The notes below the pieces were generated by a model. It worked only from the letters and a program-made list of their open reading frames with translations, ran no database searches and was not told the DNA's origin. Shown here piece by piece: positions 17,363 to 24,970 of a DNA stretch of 64,000 bases. The stretch lies in assembly GCF_003019255.1 (NCBI RefSeq), contig NZ_CP027846.1, positions 310,001-374,000 on the forward strand. The letters run 5' to 3'. The first letter of the stretch is position 1; every line of letters begins with the position of its first letter. The translations under genes were made by a program, and so were the position numbers. The DNA is from Staphylococcus kloosii. GTDB lineage: Bacteria; Bacillota; Bacilli; Staphylococcales; Staphylococcaceae.

Positions 17363-19023
17363 TTTTTCTTCTTCCTTTCTACTTGAAACCTTTTATAACG
17401 TTGATAATTTTTATTACCACCTGACAAATTAAACACTTGTTTAAAACCTAAATTAATAAGTACGTTTTGTGCAGCATTCCCAGTAGTACCTTTATTACAA
17501 TAAGTCACTATCTTTTGATTTTCATCTAATGTTTTTGCATAACTTCTCAACGTTTTCAATGGGACGTTAATCGCTCCATCAACATGATCAACTTCAAATT
17601 GCTTTGGAGAACGTACATCTAAAATCAATAAATCATTATTTTGTTTTATAACTTCTTCAGGCGTTATAATTTTGCGTCCTCGAGTAATATTGTGTCCAAT
17701 CATCCCTGTATAAATAATAGGATCTTTAGTTGTAGAAAAAGGAGGTGCATATGCTAAATCTAAATGAAATAAATCTTCTGCATTGGCACCAAACGTTATA
17801 GCAGTAGCTAGTACATCTATTCTCTTATCTACACCTTCATACCCAATAATTTGGGCACCAAGTAATTTAGAATTGTTTTTATCAAATATAGCTTTAATTA
17901 CCATTTCTTGGCCTTGCATATATTCTGGACGATTCGGTTTCACATTGTGTAATACATCAATATCAATATCTAAATCAATAGCTTCTTTTTCAGTTAAGCC
18001 TGTTTGGGCAATTGCCATATCAAATATACGAACAATGCCTGTTCCTAAAATACCTTTATGTTCTAGATTTCCACCAGTTAATCGATCTCCTAAAATACGT
18101 CCCATTTTATTTGCTGTAGAACCTAGCGGTCTATATATAGGGTTACCAGTAATTAAATTATAACTTTCTGCTACATCACCAATTGCATATATGTGAGGAA
18201 TATTTGTTTCAAAATACTTATTGGTTTGTATTGCTCCAGATTTTCCAATATTAATACCAATTTCTTTAGCTAATTTAGTATTTGGTGTGACACCAATCCC
18301 AATAATGATTAAATCTGTATCAATTAATTCGCCAGTTTTTAAGCTCACTCTATTTATTGTATGATTTTCATCATAATCAATAATATCTATTTCATTATAG
18401 GTATATACGTTAGCTTTATCTTCAATATATTCTTGAATCATAAAACTGATATCGTAGTCTAAATGAGGCATAAAAGTACTACGTTGAACAATTGAAGTAT
18501 TGTAATTAGATAATTGTTCTAACATCTCTAGACCAATAAATCCACCACCAATGATTGTTATATTCTGAACATCATTGCCCTCAATATAATCATAAATTGC
18601 TTTCGCATCATTAATATTTTTAACTTTAAACACATTGTTATATTCTTCGCTATTTAATTGAGGAAGTTCTTTAGGCGATGAACCTGTTGCTAATACTAAT
18701 TCGTCATATTCTTGAATCATCTTTTCATCATTTACTAAATTGGTAACTGTTATTGTTTGATCAGTATCATTTATCTGATTCACTTCATATTTTGTATAAA
18801 TATCTATATTAAAGCGCTCTTTAAACCATTTAGCATTTCGTGGCGTGAGTTCATCAATATCAGATACATTACCGCCTATATAGTAGGGAATACCACATAC
18901 TGAATACGAAATATCACTATCTTTATCAAAAACGGTAATTTCCACATCTTCACTATTTCTTCTTGCTTTAGCCGCGACACTTGTACCGGCAGCAACTGAA
19001 CCAATGATTACAATTTTTTTCAT
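17359..19023 (-). CDS. CoA-disulfide reductase fused to rhodanese
   Basis: 554 residues. An FAD/NAD(P)H disulfide-reductase body starts MKKIVIIGSVAAGTSVAAKARR with the single redox cysteine in SYSVCGIPYY (Cys43), a second nucleotide motif IIGGGFIGLEM and an FAD motif IYAIGDVAES. It is followed by a rhodanese domain (about 460-545) with TYCNKGTTGN. Such CoADR-RHD enzymes reduce CoA disulfide, persulfide or polysulfide and are often carried in ars operons. The ATG overlaps the arsA' stop (TAATG). It links arsenic stress to the persulfide pathway encoded by cst genes nearby. Confidence 0.92.
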   Translation of the reverse strand: MKKIVIIGSVAAGTSVAAKARRNSEDVEITVFDKDSDISYSVCGIPYYIGGNVSDIDELTPRNAKWFKERFNIDIYTKYEVNQINDTDQTITVTNLVNDEKMIQEYDELVLATGSSPKELPQLNSEEYNNVFKVKNINDAKAIYDYIEGNDVQNITIIGGGFIGLEMLEQLSNYNTSIVQRSTFMPHLDYDISFMIQEYIEDKANVYTYNEIDIIDYDENHTINRVSLKTGELIDTDLIIIGIGVTPNTKLAKEIGINIGKSGAIQTNKYFETNIPHIYAIGDVAESYNLITGNPIYRPLGSTANKMGRILGDRLTGGNLEHKGILGTGIVRIFDMAIAQTGLTEKEAIDLDIDIDVLHNVKPNRPEYMQGQEMVIKAIFDKNNSKLLGAQIIGYEGVDKRIDVLATAITFGANAEDLFHLDLAYAPPFSTTKDPIIYTGMIGHNITRGRKIITPEEVIKQNNDLLILDVRSPKQFEVDHVDGAINVPLKTLRSYAKTLDENQKIVTYCNKGTTGNAAQNVLINLGFKQVFNLSGGNKNYQRYKRFQVERKKKN

Positions 19024-19547
19024 TATGATAACCCTCCATAAGGTATGACAAAATAATTATCAAGACTTTCATTTTTAATCTTGTTTATCCAAATTGATTC
19101 ATCTTCTTTTTTGTTACTAAAAAGGTCATCACGTTGATTTAGCGTAACTAACGATTGATTAACAACCCACCAATTATGGCCTATATTAGCTCTATTTAAA
19201 TCTTCTACTAAACGTTTAGATTCTAAATAAGGTGTTTTTTCTGCTAGTGTTACGATTATCATCTGTGTTAAATTTTTATTTTGAATTTTGGGTAATAATG
19301 TTTCAACATTACTGGTAGTTTGAGTTGATTTTTTCTTTAGTTCTTTATGATGATTTTCACTAGAATCAAGTAACAGCAAGGTATGGCCTGTAGGAGCTGT
19401 ATCTACAATTACGTAATCCATGTCTTCTTGATTCTCCATAATGTCACTAAAGGCTTTGAAAAATGCTATTTCTTCTGTACAAGGTGATTTTAAATCTTCC
19501 ACAATATAATCAATATCGTCTTGTGGTGTATCATCATTCACTGACAC
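19023..19547 (-). pseudogene. arsA: ArsA arsenite-pump ATPase, carboxy-terminal fragment
   Basis: 174 residues remain of a protein normally near 570-590. The ArsA signature DTAPTGHTLLLLD, the segment SPCTEEIAFFKAF and the end NWWVVNQSLVTL mark the second ATPase half. Both Walker A loops and the whole first half are missing, as is any arsD. The break (19547-19593) abuts the promoter of the rightward arsR, so the truncation probably arose when the second ars set was joined here. The ORF could start at GTG, but activity is not expected. Confidence 0.85.
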
Positions 19548-19555
19548 AATGCTAT

Positions 19556-19571
19556 ATAGATGTTAATCTAT
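19556..19571 (+). promoter_or_regulatory. ArsR-type operator of the rightward ars operon
   Basis: Dyad ATAGAT-GTTA-ATCTAT, 23 bases before the arsR start, between the divergent arsA' and arsR. Confidence 0.6.
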
Positions 19572-19593
19572 GTAATGAATAGGAGGTATATTT

Positions 19594-19908
19594 ATGTCTT
19601 ATAAAGAATTATCAGCAATATTAAAAGTTTTATCAGATTCAAGCAGGTTAGAAATATTAGATTTACTTTCTTGTGGTGAGCTATGCGCTTGTGACTTATT
19701 AGAACACTTTCAATTCTCACAACCTACACTAAGTCATCATATGAAGTCATTAGTAGATAACGAATTAGTTACAACACGAAAAGACGGCAACAAACATTGG
19801 TATCAACTTAATCATGCTATTTTAGATGATATTATCCAAAACTTAAACATCATTAATACATCTAACCAAAGATGTGTATGTAAAAATGTGAAATCAGGTG
19901 ATTGTTGA
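19594..19908 (+). CDS. arsR: ArsR arsenite-responsive repressor, copy 2
   Basis: 104-residue ArsR with the same ELCACDLLEHF metalloid site and SQPTLSHHMKSL recognition helix as copy 1. It is divergent at both ends (starts MSYKELSAIL, ends CKNVKSGDC), so it is a paralogue from another lineage and not a fresh duplicate. RBS AGGAGG precedes the ATG. arsB overlaps its stop. Confidence 0.94.
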   Translation: MSYKELSAILKVLSDSSRLEILDLLSCGELCACDLLEHFQFSQPTLSHHMKSLVDNELVTTRKDGNKHWYQLNHAILDDIIQNLNIINTSNQRCVCKNVKSGDC

Positions 19909-21197
19909 TGACCATTTTAGCAATTGTAATTTTTCTTTTAACTTTAATCTTTGTAATATGGCAACCGAAAGGTTTAGATATTGGTATTACAGCTTTAATT
20001 GGAGCTGTTGTTGCTATCATTACGGGAGTCGTAAGTTTTTCCGATGTATTAGAAGTAACAGGTATTGTTTGGAATGCTACCTTAACATTTGTAGCTGTTA
20101 TTCTTATTTCATTAATATTAGATGAGATTGGATTTTTTGAATGGTCTGCGATACATATGGTCAAGGCTTCAAACGGTAATGGATTAAAAATGTTTGTTTT
20201 CATCATGATATTAGGGGCAATTGTAGCAGCATTTTTCGCAAATGATGGTGCAGCTTTAATCTTAACTCCTATTGTATTAGCAATGGTAAGAAATCTAGGT
20301 TTTAATAAAAAAGTGATTTTTCCTTTTATTATTGCTAGTGGTTTTATTGCTGATACTACATCACTACCTTTAATCGTAAGTAACTTAGTTAATATCGTTT
20401 CTGCAGATTACTTCGATATTGGATTTATTGAATATTTCAGTCGCATGATTATTCCCAACATATTCTCTCTGATTGCTAGTATTCTCGTTTTATGGTTATA
20501 TTTCAGAAAATCTATACCTAAAACGTTCAATACAGAAAATCTTTCAGACCCTAAAAATGTAATCAAAGATCCTAAATTATTTAAGCTTTCATGGATTGTA
20601 TTAGCAATACTACTTGTGGGATATCTTGTTAGTGAGTTTATACAAATACCTGTATCAATCATTGCTGGTATCATTGCTCTTATCTTTGTAATATTAGCTC
20701 GTAAATCTAAAGCAGTTCATACAAAACAAGTAATTAAAGGCGCACCATGGAATATTGTTGTATTCTCTATTGGTATGTATCTTGTGGTATTTGGTCTAAA
20801 AAATGTGGGCATCACAACGCTTCTTGGTGATGTCCTAACAAATATTTCAAATTACGGCTTATTTAGTAGTATCATGGGCATGGGCTTTATAGCTGCATTC
20901 CTTTCATCCATTATGAACAACATGCCAACTGTTTTAATAGATGCAATAGCGATTGGTCAATCCAGTGCTACAGGAATATTAAAAGAAGGTATGGTTTATG
21001 CGAATGTCATAGGTTCTGATTTAGGACCTAAAATTACGCCAATTGGTTCTTTAGCAACATTATTGTGGCTACATGTCTTAACACAAAAAGGTGTGAAGAT
21101 TTCATGGGGAACATACTTTAAAACTGGAATTATCATTACTATTCCAGTCCTATTTGTAACACTCTTAGGTTTATACCTTACACTAATCATATTTTAA
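19902..21197 (+). CDS. arsB: ArsB arsenite efflux pump, copy 2
   Basis: 431-residue arsenite/antimonite carrier, identical to copy 1 from VIWQPKGLD to the end; the first 17 residues differ (MLMTILAIVIFLLT). The TTG start overlaps the arsR stop; an ATG two codons in (19908) is an alternative. Because one pump equals the other, the cell carries two doses of arsenite export under two different ArsR proteins. Confidence 0.95.
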   Translation: MLMTILAIVIFLLTLIFVIWQPKGLDIGITALIGAVVAIITGVVSFSDVLEVTGIVWNATLTFVAVILISLILDEIGFFEWSAIHMVKASNGNGLKMFVFIMILGAIVAAFFANDGAALILTPIVLAMVRNLGFNKKVIFPFIIASGFIADTTSLPLIVSNLVNIVSADYFDIGFIEYFSRMIIPNIFSLIASILVLWLYFRKSIPKTFNTENLSDPKNVIKDPKLFKLSWIVLAILLVGYLVSEFIQIPVSIIAGIIALIFVILARKSKAVHTKQVIKGAPWNIVVFSIGMYLVVFGLKNVGITTLLGDVLTNISNYGLFSSIMGMGFIAAFLSSIMNNMPTVLIDAIAIGQSSATGILKEGMVYANVIGSDLGPKITPIGSLATLLWLHVLTQKGVKISWGTYFKTGIIITIPVLFVTLLGLYLTLIIF

Positions 21198-21519
21198 GAA
21201 AAGAGGCTTTAATTATGGATAAGAAAACAATTTATTTTATATGCACAGGAAACTCTTGTCGTAGCCAAATGGCTGAAGGTTGGGGAAGGGAAATATTGGG
21301 TGAAGATTGGAATGTCTATTCTGCAGGTATTGAAACGCATGGAGTAAATCCTAAAGCAATTGAAGCTATGAAAGAAGTGGATATTGATATCTCAAACCAT
21401 ACATCAGATTTGATTGATAGTGATATCTTAGAACAGTCAGATTTGGTCGTAACATTATGTAGTGATGCAGACGATAATTGCCCTATATTACCACCTAATG
21501 TTAAAAAAGAACACTGGGG
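19956..21519 (+). repeat. Inverted repeat arm 2 (arsB-arsC core)
   Basis: Counterpart of 15434-16997. The arms have equal length with no length change and enclose about 2.96 kb (arsR1, CoADR-RHD, arsA', arsR2). Recombination between them would invert that segment. Confidence 0.9.
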
Positions 21520-21616
21520 CTTTGATGATCCAGCAGGAAAAGAATGGCCAGAATTTCAACGTGTTAGAGATGAAATTGGAAAAAGAATACAAGAATTCGA
21601 AGAAACGCTCGTTTAA
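21215..21616 (+). CDS. arsC: ArsC arsenate reductase (thioredoxin-coupled), copy 2
   Basis: 133 residues, identical to copy 1 through residue 105 or so, including CTGNSCRSQ and LCSDADDNCP. The tail diverges (FDDPAGKEWPEFQRV to FEETLV). Function as for copy 1. Its RBS (AAGAGGC region) and spacing to arsB are shared with copy 1. Confidence 0.96.
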   Translation: MDKKTIYFICTGNSCRSQMAEGWGREILGEDWNVYSAGIETHGVNPKAIEAMKEVDIDISNHTSDLIDSDILEQSDLVVTLCSDADDNCPILPPNVKKEHWGFDDPAGKEWPEFQRVRDEIGKRIQEFEETLV

Positions 21617-21629
21617 TGTGAGCGTTTCT
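21601..21629 (+). terminator. Terminator of the right ars operon
   Basis: AGAAACGCTC (21601-21610) pairs with GAGCGTTTCT (21620-21629), overlapping the arsC stop, followed by a T-rich stretch. Confidence 0.75.
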
Positions 21630-21635
21630 TTATAT

Positions 21636-21977
21636 TTAAGTCATACATTTTATTAATAATGATTTCATTTCTATATCTTTGATATAATAGTATGCCATTT
21701 TCCCATCCTTGTAAAAATTCAGCACGTCTCTTTTATACAGGGCTCTCAAATGATGTGATGTTGAAGCTATACTCAAACCTAATGTTATAGATAAGTCACA
21801 AACACATAATTCTTTCTCTTTAATTAGAGCTAATATAATTTTCAGCTTATTCTCATCACTTATCTTTAATAATGTATTGATAAGCCGTTGAGTTTTTTCT
21901 TCTTTTAAAAATCTTAAAGCATAATTCACTTTTTCCTCATGAACACAAATGACGTCACAAATTTTATTGTTACTCAT
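21636..21977 (-). CDS. cadC: CadC/CadX, cadmium-responsive ArsR-family repressor
   Basis: 113 residues. It has the cadmium site cysteines of CadC: an amino-terminal CDVICVHEEKV and ELCVCDL in the recognition region, then SIASTSHHLRALYKRDVLNFYKDG. It releases DNA on Cd(II), Pb(II) or Zn(II). It lies 18 bases downstream of cadD on the same strand, the order of the cadD-cadX pair, and a perfect palindromic operator precedes cadD. Confidence 0.92.
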   Translation of the reverse strand: MSNNKICDVICVHEEKVNYALRFLKEEKTQRLINTLLKISDENKLKIILALIKEKELCVCDLSITLGLSIASTSHHLRALYKRDVLNFYKDGKMAYYYIKDIEMKSLLIKCMT

Positions 21978-21995
21978 ATTAAGTCACACCTTAAT

Positions 21996-22613
21996 TTATA
22001 ATATAAATCCTAATATTGTTTGTATGGTTTCATTTTCAATAATAATAAATAAGCCCAATGCTATGTAGATAACAGCCATAATCCAACGACTGAACTTCTC
22101 AACAATTTCACCCACACCAGGAATTCTAGCTAGTTTTTGTGCTGTGAATACTAAAAAGAAAATTAAAACTAAAAATACAATTAAGGTAGTCAGTAATTCA
22201 ACAATATCCAATGTTACAAAATAAGGGACAAATAAACCAAGATTATCTGCACCACAACTTGCAATTGTCACTAAAGAAACAGTCCCTACTAATTTGGACA
22301 AACCTTTTTCGTTTAATTCTTTTTTTGCTCTTTTTTCGCCTTCACAATCATCATAAATAGCAACTTTTATACCTAAGTAGATGGGGATCAAACCTAATAA
22401 ACCTAATATCCATTTCTCTGGAACATAATTTAACACAAAAGCTAAAAATAAACTGACTAATATGAGGATAATCGATCCTAAATATTGACCTATATAAATA
22501 TCCCTATATTCTTTTCTAGTCTTTGCTCTTGCAAAAAATATTAATAGTATTACTAATAAGTCTACTGCAGTAGCAATGTAAAGTATTGCCGCAGTTACAA
22601 TAGTCTGAACCAT
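21996..22613 (-). CDS. cadD: CadD cadmium resistance transporter
   Basis: About 205 residues from MVQTIVTAAILYIATAVDLL, with five or six helices, the hydrophilic IYDDCEGEKRAKKEL segment, SCGADNLGLFVPYF and KFSRWIMAVIYIALGLFIIIEN. This is the CadD family (LysE superfamily) that exports cadmium in staphylococci. The ATG at 22613 with GAGGTG upstream is chosen over an ATG four codons earlier. Confidence 0.94.
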   Translation of the reverse strand: MVQTIVTAAILYIATAVDLLVILLIFFARAKTRKEYRDIYIGQYLGSIILILVSLFLAFVLNYVPEKWILGLLGLIPIYLGIKVAIYDDCEGEKRAKKELNEKGLSKLVGTVSLVTIASCGADNLGLFVPYFVTLDIVELLTTLIVFLVLIFFLVFTAQKLARIPGVGEIVEKFSRWIMAVIYIALGLFIIIENETIQTILGFIL

Positions 22614-22623
22614 AGAGCACCTC

Positions 22624-22643
22624 ATTCAAATATATATTTGAAT
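22624..22643. promoter_or_regulatory. CadC/CadX operator
   Basis: Perfect 20-base palindrome with arms ATTCAAATAT/ATATTTGAAT immediately upstream of cadD, of the form described for CadC-type operators. Confidence 0.82.
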
Positions 22644-23076
22644 GAATTGTATCATATATTGTATACTTTATGAATAATTATTACGAATCGAAAAGCGAAA
22701 CTTAACTGATTATAGGGATTGTATGTGCAAAACGAGTTATTTATATATTTATTGATAATAAGATTTAAAATAATTTTAGTTTGTCAGTTCCTTGCAATTT
22801 GTTTTTTAGCAATATCACTAACAAGGGGAAGTGTATCATAAGTGATAGGAGTTTTTATGAAATTATTACACAATTAAATGGGGTACTGCATGTATGGATT
22901 TATGCATATGTAATAAATATTTTAGTATTATTAAAGCTTATTCAATGTTTAAAAGTAACATATGATTTAATTATCAACTTAAATAATACAGGAAAACATG
23001 AAAATTTTATAAAATAAAAATAGATAGACATAGATTATTTAATAATCTATGTCTATCTTAAAAATTATTATATGAC
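22644..23076. other. Intergenic stretch, no convincing gene; perfect terminator
   Basis: A 78-codon plus-strand frame (22781-23017) has no good ribosome site or motif and is not called. An 18-base perfect inverted repeat, AGATAGACATAGATTATT at 23022-23039 and complement at 23041-23058, is a bidirectional terminator for the gene to its right. Confidence 0.6.
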
Positions 23077-23574
23077 TTAATAAAAAGTATCTATAAAATC
23101 ATTAAATGCTGTTTTAACATAATCAAGTGAGTCTTTAGATAAACTAATAATATCTATAACAGAATTGCTAATATAGAGCATATTTTCTTGATTATAGAAT
23201 ACAATAAATGGTTCAACTAAACCTCTTTGAATATATAAAGAATAATTAATTATTTCTATATTTTTTATATTTTCAATAGTTGCAAAAACATACTTTTCAT
23301 CCGCAGAATGGATTTCTTCATGCCAGTTAGTAATAGTTAAAAAACGACCAATTCTTGTTTTTTCTCTAAATCTAACGGGGTATAAATATTCAGATAAAAA
23401 GGTGCATTTTGTATTTGATTGATTGCTAAATAATGTATTAATAATATTAGAAAATTGCTTATTATTGAGAACGTTAATATCTATGCGCACCCTATTTTCA
23501 TCTGATGTCTGAAAATAGGGTGTTTCATGTTCTAAGTCAAAATATATTTGTTGTTCATTGAGGTTAATAATCAT
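23077..23574 (-). CDS. Probable immunity protein of a polymorphic toxin
   Basis: 165 residues, acidic and soluble, no signal peptide, starting MIINLNEQQIYFDLEHETPY. No family was recognised. The ATG at 23574 lies one base after the stop of a toxin carboxy-terminal remnant and has GGAG upstream, which is the usual layout of toxin-immunity pairs. I infer an immunity function from position only. It is intact although the toxin is broken, as often happens with orphan immunity genes. A TTG four codons upstream is an alternative start. Confidence 0.6.
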   Translation of the reverse strand: MIINLNEQQIYFDLEHETPYFQTSDENRVRIDINVLNNKQFSNIINTLFSNQSNTKCTFLSEYLYPVRFREKTRIGRFLTITNWHEEIHSADEKYVFATIENIKNIEIINYSLYIQRGLVEPFIVFYNQENMLYISNSVIDIISLSKDSLDYVKTAFNDFIDTFY

Positions 23575-23575
23575 T

Positions 23576-23747
23576 TTAATCTCCAATTCTATTTAGGTTA
23601 GCATCGTATGTGCCACTTCTTGTTTTCTTACTACCTAAATTCTTAATACTGCTTGCACTCTTCATTATGTCCATCTTTATCAACAGTTACATATTTAGGA
23701 TTCCCTTTACTATTTTGCTTGAAAACTTTTGCCCCTAAACTAAACAT
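23576..23747 (-). pseudogene. Carboxy-terminal fragment of a secreted polymorphic toxin
   Basis: On the minus strand one frame reads AKVFKQNSKGNPKYVTVDKD then GHN, and a second frame continues KSASSIKNLGSKKTRSGTYD and NLNRIGD, ending in TAA. The frameshift near DGHN joins two halves of what looks like a bacterial toxin end domain; LNRIGD-type endings are familiar from Firmicutes toxin carboxy termini. Everything upstream is lost at the IS30 remnant. Naming of the domain family is by memory and uncertain. Confidence 0.55.
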
Positions 23748-23753
23748 GGCTGA

Positions 23754-23780
23754 TATCAAAAACAAGTCCTGTTTTTGATA
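23754..23780. repeat. Perfect 11-bp inverted repeat between toxin and IS30 remnants
   Basis: TATCAAAAACA (23754-23764) and its complement (23770-23780) around AGTCC. It may be a terminator or part of the insertion junction. Confidence 0.5.
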
Positions 23781-23883
23781 CGACGAATTGTAATATTAAG
23801 TGCAACACTAATAAAATTTCATAAAAAGGCCCATGATTGGCACTTTATTGTAAGATGTTAAAAACACATACAAGGGTGCCAAT

Positions 23884-24800
23884 ATGAGCTATATTCATCT
23901 TACAATAACTGAACGAGCAAGTATAGAGATTCTTAGAAAAGAAATTTATTCTTTGAGAGCTATTGCCAATCGGTTAAACCGTTCGGTTTCTAATGTCTCT
24001 CGTGAAATTAAACAAATAAATCAAAACATAATTATGTTGCTCAAAAAGCTCAAACCAATTATGAAATTCGTAAAAAGAATTGTGGACGTCCTTCTAAATT
24101 GACTAGTGACCTAATGAATACAATTATTAAATATTTGAAATTAAATTGGTCACCTGAACTGCTTGTTGGAAGATTACTTCAAAACAATGTTTGCTTTAAA
24201 ACTATTTATAGATGGATTAGTTCTAATTCTTTTAGTTTAAATCTATTTCCCTATTTAAGACAAAAGGGTAAAAGACAAAATCCTAAAGAAACACGAAGCT
24301 GTTTTAATGTTGGCAAATTAATATCTCAACGTTCTAAGAGTATTAAAGCGAGTAACTTTTTTGTCATTGGGAAGCTGATACTGTTATTTCAAGCAAAGGA
24401 AAAAGCAAAGGTTGTCTTGCTACTTTCGAAGAAAGAAAATCTCGTTACTACATTTGTTTCCTCATACCCTCAATCAATGGAATGCGCTATAAAACAACTC
24501 ATTTCATCACTACCGAATAATGCAGTAAAAACCATTAGCGTAGATCGTGGTAAAGAATTTTGCTGTTATAAAAATATTGAATCTCAATTTGATTTTGATA
24601 TTTATTTTGCTGAACCGTACTCTGCTTGCCAACAGGGAACTAATGAAAATTCCAACGGCTTACTCAGAGAATTCTTTCCTAAGAAAATTAATTTAGCTAC
24701 GGTCACTCAAGTTGAGTTGGATTATGCGTTAAATTCTATTAATCATCGACCTAGAAAATGTCTTAATTGGAAGTCGTCTTATGAGATTTTAACTTATGAA
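23884..24800 (+). pseudogene. IS30-family transposase, multiply frameshifted
   Basis: Starts MSYIHLTITERASIEILRKE with the helix-turn-helix SLRAIANRLNRSVSNVSREI. It then shifts frame at about 24075 (CGRPSKLTSDLMN), again around 24360 (HWEADTVISSKGKSKGCLAT in another frame) and back (LISSLPNNAVKTISVDRGKE, then NENSNGLLREFFPKKINLA). The DDE residues are recognisable but split. The upstream end (about 23785-23880) looks like an IS30 terminal region, while no matching right terminal repeat was found. It separates the toxin remnant from the adhesin gene. Confidence 0.88.
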
Positions 24801-24970
24801 AAGGTAATAATTTTAATGCAATGTAAATTAAATTTTAATATTTCATTAACTTCGTTGATTTTAAAACAATATAATTTTAAATTTATTAAAGTTTGCGATA
24901 CTATATTGACCTACACAAAAATATAATATACATTTAATTGTAAAGACATATATTTAAAGGAGGATGTTAT

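Noticed and set aside
22781..23017. 78-codon plus-strand frame after cadD
   Set aside because: No ribosome site, family motif or codon bias; overlaps a terminator approach.
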